The translations under genes were made by a program, and so were the position numbers. 53,943 bases of DNA from Amphimedon queenslandica. Its lineage: Eukaryota; Porifera; Demospongiae; Haplosclerida; Niphatidae. The stretch lies in assembly GCF_000090795.2 (NCBI RefSeq), contig NW_003546254.1:500349-554291 (forward strand). Reading direction: 5' to 3'. The notes under the pieces are model-generated. The model did no database searches, was not told where the DNA came from, and worked only from the letters and a program-made list of their open reading frames with translations. Each line of letters begins with the position of its first letter. Within the stretch, counting starts at the first letter, position 1. This document shows positions 22,245-42,635 of this stretch, piece after piece.

Positions 22245-23079
22245 ATTATATTTAGCGATCGAATAGGGATTGTAGCTCTTTCAAAGGATACAACTATAAG
22301 CCCAACCCTATTTGCCATCAGAGTGAATGACATCACCTTGTCAGCATAACATTGTATGTGAAAATCTATTAATGTTAACAGCTACTTTATTTAGCATTTT
22401 TGCTTCAATGTCAAATTAGTGGCTATCAACAATAAAATCATTGCAAAATGCTCAAAATTCCACTTTTAATTTTTGTCCTTCAAACTGCATTGCAAGTGTA
22501 GTAGATAAAGGTTTGAGATATGTGAATGCCAGTTCCTGTGTATAAATTCCAGAGTAGAAGCATGTGACTTAGATACTAATGTTGAATTAAGCTTTTTTAT
22601 TCTATTCACTACACTTATGCTAAAATTAGTTGTTTTACAGTTGTATGGTAACTATATAAAACATTGAATGGCTTTATAGACGTCTTTGAACTATAATACT
22701 TGCAGTAATAAAGAAAAGGTTTTTATTATGAATTTTTAACTATGGTATACTGTGTTTTATGTATTTTACAAAAATATAGCCTAACACGAATTTATTATTA
22801 GTGAGGTTTGGCAACATGGTCTAGTGTGCCTTTTTAAAAGAGCTTAACTTAATTTTTATAAACGAAATAACTCAACTTGTTTGCAAATTGAGGCTCTATA
22901 GTATTAATTGCTGTAAAGTCATCTTTGGTCAGGAAGTGGTATTGGTCAAATCACGTAAACAAAAACAAAATGGTTATCTAAAAAATAACAGTAAAATTAA
23001 ACTTTTTGTTCATAGAATTAGGTCACTTAATAGTTTAGGCTATAGATAGTATTTTCTGAAGAATTTACTGTTTCATGTT
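22245..23079. other. Intergenic spacer
   Basis: AT-rich, with the receptor-flank repeat at 22800-22930. No gene seen. Confidence 0.6.
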
Positions 23080-24036
23080 TTATTCTTCATCTCTTTTGCA
23101 AACTTTACAGTATGAGTATAGTTGATGTGATTGCTTTAAGATTTGTTTCAGGCGATCATTGACTGGCTTCATAAAGATTGCTATTGATATAGGAACAAGT
23201 AGCAATATTAAACTTAGAGAAATTTGTAAAACATATTGAATGATGATTGGCGTTACAATGCCATTAAAATTTTCTCCAAAAACTGAAGAATTTATAACAA
23301 TTTGAATGATCGTACAAATTTCACGAACACCATAAACTACCATGACTTTTGTCATAGCTTTCTTCAGAGGGTTAGGCCCACCTGAGTTTTCAGTTGCAAT
23401 TTGATTATTTCTAATGAAGAAAAAGTTGCAAGTGCTAAATATCACCACAAAAGTGATACTGAGTACAACAAGTAGAGCATCAATAATGTAAACAGCAATA
23501 ATAACTTGACTTAACTGCCATATACAAAAACCACCCCTGGATGTTATTTCTATATTGTTTAAATTTATAATGTATAAAACAATACGATACATAATGTTAA
23601 TGGCCCAGGTAGTAGCAATGTAACTTACAATACCAATCCACTTCAACTTTTTTACACCATACTTAGTGAAAATGTATACTGACACAGAAAAGAGTGCTCC
23701 TCCAAATGCATTTCCAAGGAAAGCTGTACTGTATAGTGCAAGTGATATTAGGCAAGATACATCAAGAGCATCAGTATCATTTCCTTCAATTAAATAAACA
23801 CGTACAGGATAGCCCAAGTGAAAGAGAATTCCAGTTAGAAAATAGATTATATCTGGGACTAGGATGTTGATGAGAATCACTTTCATCTTCCAGTTGACAT
23901 CTTTAGCAGTCAGCAGTGCCACTATAAATATACTAGTTATTATGAACAGAGGGACCAAAATTACTGCAAAGATCAAGATGTTTAAAGCTGAATGAATGGC
24001 ACCAAATGACTCTGAAAGTTCAATACTGTTGTTCAT
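23080..24036 (-). CDS. Intronless seven-transmembrane receptor-like protein (copy 4, 318 aa)
   Basis: An intact sister of copy 1. It shares VNWKMKVILINILVPDII, the Asp/Asn-rich first outer loop (EGNDTDALDVSC), the KYGVKKLKWIGI inner loop and the C-terminal KPVNDRLKQI. It differs mainly in the N-terminal segment and the outer loops, where ligand contacts would be expected. It ends in a Lys/Glu tail (CKRDEE). Like the others it is intronless, while its neighbours are intron-rich, which suggests an ancestral retrocopy or the intronless habit of many GPCR families. Confidence 0.75.
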   Translation of the reverse strand: MNNSIELSESFGAIHSALNILIFAVILVPLFIITSIFIVALLTAKDVNWKMKVILINILVPDIIYFLTGILFHLGYPVRVYLIEGNDTDALDVSCLISLALYSTAFLGNAFGGALFSVSVYIFTKYGVKKLKWIGIVSYIATTWAINIMYRIVLYIINLNNIEITSRGGFCIWQLSQVIIAVYIIDALLVVLSITFVVIFSTCNFFFIRNNQIATENSGGPNPLKKAMTKVMVVYGVREICTIIQIVINSSVFGENFNGIVTPIIIQYVLQISLSLILLLVPISIAIFMKPVNDRLKQILKQSHQLYSYCKVCKRDEE

Positions 24037-24592
24037 AGCTTTAGATACAATTATATTTTAGAAATATTAATGGTAGCTTCTATAGGATGCAACTAGTTAT
24101 AAACCCAACCCTATTTGCCATAGTGACATCACCTTGTCAACATAGCACTAGACTACATAGTGCATTGTAAACCTATTAATGTTAGCAGCTAATTTATTGT
24201 ACCTATAATGTCAAATTAGTGCATGGTTGTTTGGTATAACAAAATCATGCAAAGCACTAAAAATTCCTCCTTTTTTTGAAAAAACACCCTGTATAGTTAT
24301 TTTGTCAAGTTTTGAGCAACTTTAAAATCGACCAGCAAGAACCTGCATGAGCACTACCTGGTATGCCAAAATCCTGTAGGAAACCCTATGTAGCATGAAG
24401 AAAGGGTAAAACTGTTGTTGTGTGTGTGAATTCTATTTTTGAGCTGGCACTGCTTTCTTGTTTAAATTTATTAATTACTTGCTGAATGATAGAGAAATAT
24501 TTGTGATATTGGATAGTAATTGCTACATTAATAGGTCTTTCCTAAATTACCTATGTTTACCAAAATTACAGTCTTGTAAATTATTATAGAAT
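24037..24592. other. Intergenic spacer
   Basis: It contains the right half of the TIR repeat family near 24340-24390 (aaatcctgtaggaaacccta). No gene seen. Confidence 0.6.
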
Positions 24593-25768
24593 TTAGTTAT
24601 AATATTCCCTGAGTGCTTCTTTGGCATATTGAGGGAGTGCAAAGCAAGCTTTGTGTGTTGCTGTATTATAATAACGTAGATTCATATCTTTAACATCTTC
24701 ATCAGTTAACTGACGTACTGGATCTTCTAATACTTTATTCTAAATGACAAATAAGGTAAATATTATTTTGTTAATGAGTTTGTTTTTACTTTATCTTTAC
24801 TGGCTACTAGGAAGCCGCATTGGCCACCAATGTATACAGGGGTGTACACCCCAAAGGCATATCGAACCACTGGGAACTGTTTTCGAATTGTTTGAGTGAA
24901 TCTCTTCATAAACTCAGCATCAGTAAGCATGCAATCAGCTAAAAGTGGAATATGATATTACAATCCAGTTATGTATGTGTGTATGTAAACCTAAAGAACA
25001 TATGACTCCGTCTGGTTTCAAAGCTTTCTTTATTTTTTTGTAATAAGCTTCTTCGTAAAGTTTTGTGCAAGTCTCTGTAAAAAAATTGAATGAATTTGAC
25101 CCATTTATAATTTTACCTGAATCATAGTCTGAACAGTCAGTAATGATGATGTCAAATTCCTCTACATAGCGATCTATAAAAGTCATCCCATCCTCTAAAT
25201 GGGTTACTAACTTTGGAGAAGAGTAACCAACTGCTAGCTTAGGCAGGTACTTCTTTGATACTTGTATGACAAACTGTATATTTTAAATGACACATAATAA
25301 TCATAGTTGTGTGGCTGTAGTATACTTTGTCTAATTCACACTGATGGATCTCCTTAACAAGTGAATGCTTAGCCAACTCACGAATTGTTCCACCATCTCC
25401 TCCACCAATAATCAGTACCTAGTGTATTCATTAACTGTTTGTGTATGTAAATGTATTAGTTTATACCTTTTCTGGGTTAGGATGAGAGAATAAAGGTAAA
25501 TGTGCCATCATTTCATGATAGGGAAACTCATCCCTTTCAGTGCATTGGATCACTTCATCAATCACAAGTACATTACCAAATGTCTTGCTATATGATAGGA
25601 CAGTAACACTATAGATTAGTTACATGTAACATTATTACTATACCTCTCAAAAACACTGACTGTCTGATATTCTGTTTCCTTTTCCTCTACTAATATTTCT
25701 TTAACTTGAAGGCCAATGACCATTCCATCCCATTTTTCGAAATAATGTCCATCGATGAATCCTTCCAT
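24593..25768 (-). CDS. Spermidine synthase-like aminopropyltransferase (paralogue 2)
   Basis: It has the same exon layout as paralogue 1, with a first exon [15 protein letters not shown] (25768-25644). It keeps the QCTERDEF motif, the Gly-rich GGGDGG loop, [12 protein letters not shown] and TDCSDY with both aspartates, then [17 protein letters not shown] across a tiny intron of about 46 nt (starting gtaaaattataa). The C-terminus reads [14 protein letters not shown]. One exon (about 25470-25585) is almost identical to that of paralogue 1, while others have diverged. It is probably active, with a changed DPMGP region as in paralogue 1. Confidence 0.82.
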
Positions 25769-25896
25769 CCTTGATGAACAAGATAGAGTTTAGAGTATGC
25801 TTATATAATTAATTCTACTATACAAAAGGTCATTGTAACTATTTAGACTCAACAATTCAAAAGAATTCAGATAGTGGTACAATAAAGAAATAATAA

Positions 25897-27109
<1,213 letters not shown>

Positions 27110-27561
27110 TTTACTATTATACTATTATTATTGATGATACACAGTCAGCTGGTATTGCTAGCAGCAAACTAAGCAAAGTAGCTATTGAATAGCAAAATCT
27201 ACACTGCAGCTTTGTTGATTATGACAAAGAAGCTTTCAGGAGTTAGGACATCCCACACACATGCTGTCTCCTATTGAAAAGAAGACATGCATAATTTGTA
27301 ATATGCAGTCAGGTATGTCTGTGGTCATCTGGTTCCAATTTGAAATTAATTTTTAAATGAATTATTCATAGTCTTAATCAATTAATTTTCTCCCCGCCTA
27401 CTGTTAATGAAATAGTTTTGGTTGTGGGAGGTTCGCTGCTTTTCCTTGTAGTTTTCTGCCTCCTTTTTCAGCTTTTCTTTCTCGGTAAGTCAACTGTAAC
27501 GACCCTTCCACACGCAATATACTTTTACAATTCCTCCCGTTCTCATTTCAGGCTATCCAAA
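27110..27561. other. Divergent promoter region of paralogue 3 and aPKC
   Basis: The two start codons are 452 bp apart in opposite directions. A Phe/Leu/Val-rich plus-strand ORF at 27418-27606 is probably aPKC 5' UTR read in another frame. No clear TATA box on the aPKC side. Confidence 0.5.
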
Positions 27562-35237
<7,676 letters not shown>

Positions 35238-35654
35238 TTTTAAATCTTTTAAGTTCTTTGTCACAGAACATAACTTATTATTATTATTATTATTATTATT
35301 ATTAGTGAATCATCATCAATGACTATTATAATTGTAGGGGTTTTTCATTTATTTTTAATGCAGATATTGATAATTTTTAATATTTTTGTGATAAAAAAGT
35401 AATTATTGATAAAAATTATACTTGCATATCTTTGTGTAATCGTGGGGCTACATTTTCACCTTTTTTGGATACTGCTGCTCAGTATCTACTTAATTAAAAT
35501 AATTATGGAAACATAAACTGTAATTATTTAGTGAATAAAAACAGAAAAAGCCTAAATTGATAAGAAATGGATACCAATTACAAGATGGTACCAAAAATCA
35601 CAACATGTTCTATATATGCATGGTGCATCAGTACTGAAGTTTCAATAATAATTG
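35238..35654. other. Convergent 3' region between aPKC and the NLR gene
   Basis: It holds an ATT microsatellite (35277-35305) and AT-rich 3' UTR-like sequence. No gene seen. Confidence 0.6.
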
Positions 35655-38600
35655 TCACAATAACAATTTAATAGGTAACTGTATTACTGGTATCTTTCTG
35701 TCCAGATCCTTCCTTACATTGATTTGGGTCAATTCAGTGGGTCTGGGCTCCAAGGCTGGTATTGGCAATGTCATAGAGCTCTCTTTCTGTCCAGCAATTC
35801 TTTTTACCTCTGGCAATCTATTCTGATCTTTGACGATATCTTTCAGAAAAGATGCTGGCCGATGTGGCCCAGTGATTTCAATGCATTTAAGTGAAGGATG
35901 GATGAAGATTGTTTCGTATAAGCAGCTCACTTGCTTTGTGTATAGCTCTTGGCAAGCTAGTTCATTAACAAAAGTACACTTTATGTGCAGGATCCTCAAA
36001 GCTGTATGTGATTTCAGCATAGTAGTAATCGCTGGTAATACAACCTCACAAAATGATACCGATTGTTCCTTCTCTTTTTCAGAGCTTTCCCAGTACAGCT
36101 CTTCTGGTCTAACGTCTACTTTAAGTTCCGTAATATTGCTTTTTTGCGCTATAACATTAAAAAAAGCATTAACATCCTTATTACAAGGCAATGGTGCACT
36201 CAACTGCTGTAGGCTGGTATTGTGTCTGAGGCCAGTTGTAAGGAAGGAAAGGAATGAATTTGACGTAATGGAGCTGTGATAAGTATCTGTCATAATCTCA
36301 AGATATTTCAATGAACGGTTTTGCTTTAACATGTCTTGCAGACTGTTACCCATGCTAACATTAAAAGCTTCAGCATCACAATCATTTATGCATAATTCCT
36401 CCTCTTTCAAGTTCAGCTTTAATGCCTCGAGTGTAGTATTCCTTTGGAGTTCATTAAACAAATTAATTACACCCTCCACTGAGTCTAGTAGTAGAGTGAG
36501 TGATTGCAGGTTAGGATAAAAGGAAAACAGATTTGGTGACAGCAGTCCAGATGCTGTCAAGCAACGTAATCCTCTAACATTAGAAAAGCATGGTATAAAT
36601 AGTTCATTGTTATTCCATCCCAGCTCTAGAGCAGTCAGTGGTGTATTTACTTCTAATATATTCTGCGATGAGGGCGAAAGATGTTCAGGAATTATTTGAA
36701 AATTTAATTCTAGGGTTTGTAATGACCTGTTGTTTATTAGTAATGACTCTACTAAATCAACAAGAATAGAATCGTGGAGTATAAAATCATGAATGATCAG
36801 AGAAAGCGAGGTCATAGTCATGTTCTCTTTTACACCTCTAATAATGGCAGAAAATAACTTGAAAATTACATCCTCTTTCATTGTAGGGTCTCCAAAATAC
36901 TCCACTTTCATTTCTCGCAGTTTTGATTTTTTAACTAATAATTTCTGAAGATCAGAGTATTGATCTTCTGCACTACAGGAATGATCATCAGGCTTAATCA
37001 AAAAGTGTAAGATCATGAGTTGAGGAAGCCTCAATAACTCATTGAGTACCAAACAAGGATCATATTGACTATTGAGTGTAGACATTAACTCACAATGGCA
37101 CTCCTGGATATTACGTAAAGGTGCTGGCTGTAAAAAAGTATGAACTGATTCAGTGCAGCCTCTATCACCAAGTACTATTGACAACCTTTCACATTTCATA
37201 GGAGTGTCAGTGAGCCCAGCTGTGAAGACTGACAATTCATGATAGCTTAACTTCCTCAAGTCAAAGTGACTCCATTTTATGCCGGAGTTGTTAATGAAGA
37301 AACTTAAACACAAGATGTCAAACAATGATAACGAAACTCTTTCAAAACAAATTGTGGGCTTAGAAAAGGGGTCGCCATAGATGGATTGAGCTAGTTCAGT
37401 ACATAAAGTAGAATTTTGTGATTCATACAAGAGTCTAAGAAGGACAACAGGAATATCATCTAAAGTATCATATGAGGAAACAGCATGATCATCTTTTCGA
37501 AATGAGCGGAAAGATTGAAAATTTTCAAATGGAAACAATTGCCTTTTCTTACACTGAGGTACAAATAGCTTATCAAAGTATTGCCGGTAACTTGCTTGTT
37601 CAAGCTGTGTTAGACCTGCCACAAACCTCAGACACATTCGAAAGTGATTATCTTCAAAGTGCTCCTTAAAAACTTCCTCTGCATTTTCAAAGTTAACTAT
37701 CCACCATGCGGCCATAAACTCCTGGATGTTCAAGTGTATAAATTTATGGTTTTCCTCATTGCATTCCATGAATGAAGCAACCAGTCCTTTATCATACTTT
37801 TCACTTGTTGGCTTTAACGGAAAGGAGAAAGTCTTATTCTTATTTTTGCTCTTTAAGCTTAAATAAGCTACTTGGCATATATCATAAAATGGTTGTCTTA
37901 TGACTAGTGGCATGTGGTCAAAATAATATAGCTGTCTAGGCTCAATAGAGTAATAGTATTTCTTTACATGTCTTCTTACTGTTTGTAAAACAAAGTTCTG
38001 ATGCAATTGAGTGAGTGTTTGTGGCAAGCGTCCTCCTTCCTTGCAAAATAATAATATGACAATGGCTAAAATTATAGGAACAGTGCATAGAAATTGTATA
38101 TCAGCTCGTACTTTAAGTTCATTAATGAGCTTCAATGCCCTCCTTGATTCATTATTGGTTTGACTATCTATTAAAGCAGGACAGTTATTACTCTCTCTTC
38201 TTTTTTCAACAAGCTCTTGTGCTAGTTTAGGATCCTTCTGAAGGGTGTTTATGATTACAGTTGCTATCTCATCCTCAGTAAATCCAATGACTTGAATGTA
38301 TCTGTTGAAAGAGGTCATCTCTAAAAGTGATGGAGAGACATAGCTACGTGAAGTAATAACTACAGAACATTTCTCCAAATACTCTCTACGTATGATACGA
38401 GCAGCCAGTGTAGATTGTCTGGCTATAAGATCAGTATCTATTTCATCCCAACCATCAAATAATATTAATAATCCTTCCCCGTTCCTTTCCTCAAACCATT
38501 TAGCAACCATTGGGACTTCATGAGTGATACACACAAAAAGCTCCTTCAATGTGGTAGCTTTAGCCACTTTAGCATTTTTCAGTGGACAGTACAGTAGCAA

Positions 38601-39805
38601 GTCGTACTTCTTGCCCAAAAGTTCCCCCAAGGACCAGGTATTTAATATCTTCTGGCAAAGCGACGTCTTACCAATACCAGGAGGACCGTCAACAGCAATT
38701 CTGAGAGGAAGGTCGTTTTTGGATCGAAGGATATCCTTGATAGCTATTTCTTTCTTCCCATGAAGGTCACATATCTCATTAGGAGTCAAGCTCATTTTCT
38801 GAGTCTTCATATAATCTTGATTATCTATTAGTACTATCCTTCCAAAGTAATCCTTTGCAATTCTTGGTGGCCACTCTGTCACAACTACAGGATAATGTTT
38901 ATACTGCTGACCAACGATTCCAGCATATCTTTGAACATCCTCTGATACTCTGGTGTATTCAGAGTTAGCAGGCACAGACTGACCTATATACATATATATA
39001 TATATATTATATATAATTTACAGATATATGCTTTAATAATTTAATAATAAAACTTACCTAATTCGATCAATATAGTACTAGCAATGTCAGTTAGATTTTG
39101 TAACCGTATGTTCAACAACACACGGCACATGTCAGCTAGATATTGGCTTGGATTAATCGAAGACTCTAGTTCTGCTTCAATAGAAAACACCAGATCAATA
39201 GCTTTGCTGTAATCAGTTCTGTCCACCGCTAGCACGTCCCTCCTTATGTTAGATTGTACTAGACTTCTAGCATACAAGGCATTGGTTACTCGTAGTACAT
39301 CGTCAGAGATGGCGTCAATTAATTTGTCAGAATAAAATTGCAATAATTCGAAAGAGTTACCTATTGTTATGTAAATTGTGACAATTAATGAGTTTTATAA
39401 AGATGTCCGCTTACCTGTCACAGGACCGGGATTGAGTTCAACATCTCCTGATAAAAGGAGGAGCTTCACAACAAAAACAGAATAAAGGAAACACGCCAGA
39501 ATATCAGACACTTTCAAAGACAACTGAAAAATACCAATCGTAACAGTTCTTGCTTTTGAGGAAAAACAAGAAAATGCATCATCTAAAAAAATATTGTACT
39601 GCATAAAATAAAAATCACATTCTTTAGTTATACCTGTACAACTGTAAAGGGTCGATACAATTAGGAGGAGGGCCCCAAACAATAAAGGTAACTTCCTATG
39701 GTTACATTTCAAGTTCTCAGCAGTAGCTGGTCTAGTAGAACACGAAACAGATTGACAACAGTTCCAAAGCCCAACACTTGCTCTCCACTGAGATAGATCA
39801 ATCAT
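35655..39805 (-). CDS. NLR immune receptor with N-terminal 2A-like peptide, CARD/death-like, NACHT and LRR (1323 aa)
   Basis: Exons 39805-39634, 39582-39415, 39360-39058 and 38983-35655 join with phase 1 introns throughout. Residues 1-100 hold a hydrophobic segment (LPLLFGALLLIVSTLYSC) and a second one (ILACFLYSVFVVKLLLL), directly followed by the 2A-like motif GDVELNPGP (103-111). In 2A peptides the ribosome skips the last Gly-Pro bond, so two products are predicted. Next come a helical CARD/death-like domain (about 115-214), NACHT with Walker A GPPGIGKTS (about 314) and Walker B LLILFDGWDE (about 391), and irregular leucine-rich repeats to the end. N-terminal 2A sequences acting as optional targeting signals are known in sea-urchin NLRs. 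An immune sensor role is inferred. Confidence 0.88.
39583..39633 (-). other. 51-nt in-frame facultative intron in the NLR leader
   Basis: The donor is acag|gtataac and the acceptor ttttttag|atgatg. The intron is 51 nt with no stop in frame, so retention simply adds 17 residues (starting GITKEC) between the two hydrophobic segments. A second AG (atgcag) would give a third form. Phase 1 agrees with the other introns of the gene. Confidence 0.6.
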
Positions 39806-39911
39806 AATCTACATGAAATCCCAGTATTACAGAACTTGTATTTTAGTTTGCCAGCACTGCCCACCCAAATTTAGGTGTGGCTAAGAATTCATTATAAGAT
39901 TCCTGGATCCT

Positions 39912-39932
39912 TATGCGCATGCGCATACCCAC
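39912..39932. promoter_or_regulatory. NRF-1-like palindrome upstream of the NLR gene
   Basis: The sequence atgcgcatgcgcat contains the canonical NRF-1 site GCGCATGCGC, followed by ccacgtg (E-box). It lies about 110 bp upstream of the NLR start codon. Confidence 0.55.
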
Positions 39933-40036
39933 GTGTAAACTATTGTACAGTACACTCAATCACGAAAAATAATGATCATTATCAAGAGTGGATAATTATC
40001 CAATGAATGCCTATTATAAGTTAGTCACTGATTAGA

Positions 40037-41827
40037 CTACATGTCAGTATTATACTGAGGAATGTCTTTGCCAGTAAACAACAACCTCTCAACTCCGTCT
40101 TCACTGATAACAGCAATACGCACTACACCACCTGAACTACCATCACGTGATATAGCCAAGGCAACAGCTGTAATAAAAGAATAATATGAATAGTAATAAA
40201 ACTGTACTTGTTTTTACTTAATATTTTCTAGTTAATGTACTTACAGTTTTTAACAAACTCAATTGACTCCTCTTTATTCATCCCAGTCTTGAAATGAGCA
40301 TCACAATAGCCATACAGGTAAGTACTGCCAGAGCCTGTGATGGTAAAAAGACGAAGACAAAAGGTAAGTTATTGCTATTAGACATTAGTAAATGATATCA
40401 TTAATTTATTGCTAACCTCCAATGGCAAATGGTTGACGTATACACATACCACCCAATGGAATAGAATACACCTTTAACAAAAAAAACAAGGAAATTAATA
40501 CAATTACAATCTAAATGCAGGGATTCCCCACAAAGCATGCTAAGGGAGCTACTAGTTTGTTGTTTAATGCTAATAACTCGAAAATTTTTTGTCAGGAACA
40601 GCTCAAACTTTCTACATAGCATAAGGAGATCAATAGGTATCAGAAAATGTGATAAAAATTGGGGGTGATTTCGGAGCCAATTTTTGAAAAAACCATGGGC
40701 TATAGCCTTGGGTATTTTTCAAAAATTGGCCCATTTTAAAAAATGGCTGTAACTTGAAAAGTTGAAGTCAGAATCAGCTCAAACTTTCTACATAGCATAA
40801 GGACATTAATAGGTATCAGAAAATGTAATAAAAATTGCGGGTGATTTTAGAGCCATTTTTTGGAAAAAAGCATGGGCTATATTATTTTTCAGAATTTTGA
40901 CGTTTTCTTAAAATGGCCGTAACTTGAAGAATTCTAGTCAGAATCAGCTCAAACTTTCTACAGAACATAAGGACATCAATATGTATCAAAAAATGTAATA
41001 AAAAATTGGGATGATTTTGCAGCCATTTTTCGGAAAAAGCCATGGGCTATAGCCTTTGCTTTTTCCCAAAAATTTGCTAATATTTAAAAATGGCCATAAC
41101 TAAAAAAATTTTAGCTCAAACTTTCTACATAGCATAAGGATTAAGGACATCAATAATTATGCATCAGAAAATGCAATAAAATTATGTCCCAATTGTATAC
41201 ATGCACATACTTGCCCTCCTGATCTTTTATCCCAGCCAGCACATAATATACCAGCAGTACAATTATCACGATACTTGTAGCAATATTGCCTAAAGAAATG
41301 AGCAGCTGTCTTTACCAAAGGAGCCTCGTTAAGCTCAATACTAAAGAGAGGGAGAGAGAGAGAGAATTTATATCAAAATAGACTTTCAAAATTCAATTGT
41401 TGTTTGCATTAATTCTATTTCTCTTTACCTCAATAATTGTAGATTGTATTTCACAGCATCAGCAATGGCTTGGGTGTCAGCAGCTGACCCTGAACGACAA
41501 CAAAATATCCGATCGGTGATAGGAGTCAACTTATCAGTCACACGATTAACAATATACGACCTAATATATACACACAGTGCATTAATACTGTATAATACTA
41601 ATAGTTATACCCTGATGTAGTGCGGGAATCAGCTCCAATAATGACACCTCCATCATATTCAACAGCCATTATTGTAGTCTGTAGTGGAGTAAGAGGATCA
41701 TTTAGCTCATTAATGAGAGGTAATAGGTTTTAGTGATACTTACGCCAGTGGATACTGGTTGATCCAGTCCCAGTGATACGTGATGAGCTGATGGATCAGC
41801 GTAAGGCATTACAACTGGAGCAGCCAT
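40037..41827 (-). CDS. PSMB6: Proteasome subunit beta type-6 (beta-1, caspase-like)
   Basis: The protein starts [13 protein letters not shown] (41827) with a 28-residue propeptide ending VSTG; the next exon opens with the mature N-terminal Thr ([11 protein letters not shown]), the catalytic nucleophile of active beta subunits. [29 protein letters not shown] and [11 protein letters not shown] are hallmark PSMB6 sequence. It ends PQYNTDM. It forms part of the inner ring of the 20S core and cleaves after acidic residues. Six or so exons have short introns, except one that holds a tandem repeat (40520-41190). Splice phases are consistent where checked. Confidence 0.93.
40520..41190 (-). repeat. 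Diverged tandem repeat in a PSMB6 intron
   Basis: Four loosely conserved units of about 170 bp share cagctcaaactttctacata, gcataaggacat and a ccatgggctatagcc core. The array opens with the element end cacaaagcatgctaagggag. It is a relative of the palindrome satellite in which the palindrome has been replaced. Confidence 0.8.
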
Positions 41828-42635
41828 TTTTTCCTCGTGAATAGGCGTGGCTTATCAGAATAAAAATTAACAATAAAAATTAATTATTATTNNNNNNNNN
41901 NCAATGACTGCAGGCAGCGAGACTAGGGCAGACTACACAATTTGTAGCATAACTAATTTTTCATATTAGCAAAATAAAAGTTACAACTACCAGCATTATG
42001 TAAATAGCATATGAATATGTATTATATATATATATATATATTACATAATAATGTCTCGCCAACTACATGCAATAATTGTTTGTAAAGCTACTTTAAAACC
42101 TCAACTTACCTAAATAGTAAGCTCAACACTAGTAGCTGTGCCGCTGACGCCACAGTAGTGGAGTATAGACCCAGGAGGTGCAGTACAGAATACAGATATC
42201 CTCCATCTTGCCTTCAAGATGTGGTGGTGTTGCTGGAATCTAGTTGCCATGGGTACCCTATATACCATAGAGTATTATGCTACCTCATGAAGCACTCACG
42301 AGCAGTTGTACAACTATATTTCACGAATATTTCAATAGGTCTTACAATATTATTATGACGTTATTTCCCGTACGCATCGGGTGATAATTTTATGCTATAG
42401 GCGTGGCTTTCATTAATCATGCATAATAGATATTAGAGTAAATTAACCATAGAAACAAAAATAATTATAAAAAATAATAATATTATAATAAAAAATAATT
42501 AATATAATTATTAATAAAAAGTGATCTATAAAAAATTAAGTAAGAGTTTTAAAGAAACAAGGGTGAATGTTATAAAGAGCAAGTGTGTCTTATGTATAAT
42601 GTGCATCAAAAGCTTATGCACAGCTGCCAATGTCG
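41828..42635. other. Intergenic region with assembly gap
   Basis: An N run lies at 41892-41901. A (TA)n tract is at 42025-42042. On the minus strand a good donor (gtaagttgagg at about 42115) follows a short Met-start stretch that ends in a stop right before it, so a non-coding first exon (perhaps PSMB6 5' UTR) is possible. No coding gene seen. Confidence 0.45.

Noticed and set aside
35830..36279. 149-residue plus-strand ORF in the NLR gene
   Set aside because: It is antisense to the LRR-coding exon, which is continuous for over 3 kb on the minus strand.
39395..39490. Viral origin of the 2A peptide (integrated picornavirus-like sequence)
   Set aside because: The motif sits within exons joined by normal introns to an NLR. 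No viral polymerase, capsid or other viral sequence is near, and 2A motifs are known in animal NLRs and retroelements.
42113..42300. Possible coding first exon on the minus strand upstream of the gap, ending at a gtaagt donor
   Set aside because: Every Met-start frame reaches a stop before or at the donor, and the continuation runs into the N gap, so no protein can be supported.
42158..42358. 66-residue plus-strand ORF
   Set aside because: No domain, splice context or family similarity, and its composition is like the surrounding spacer.
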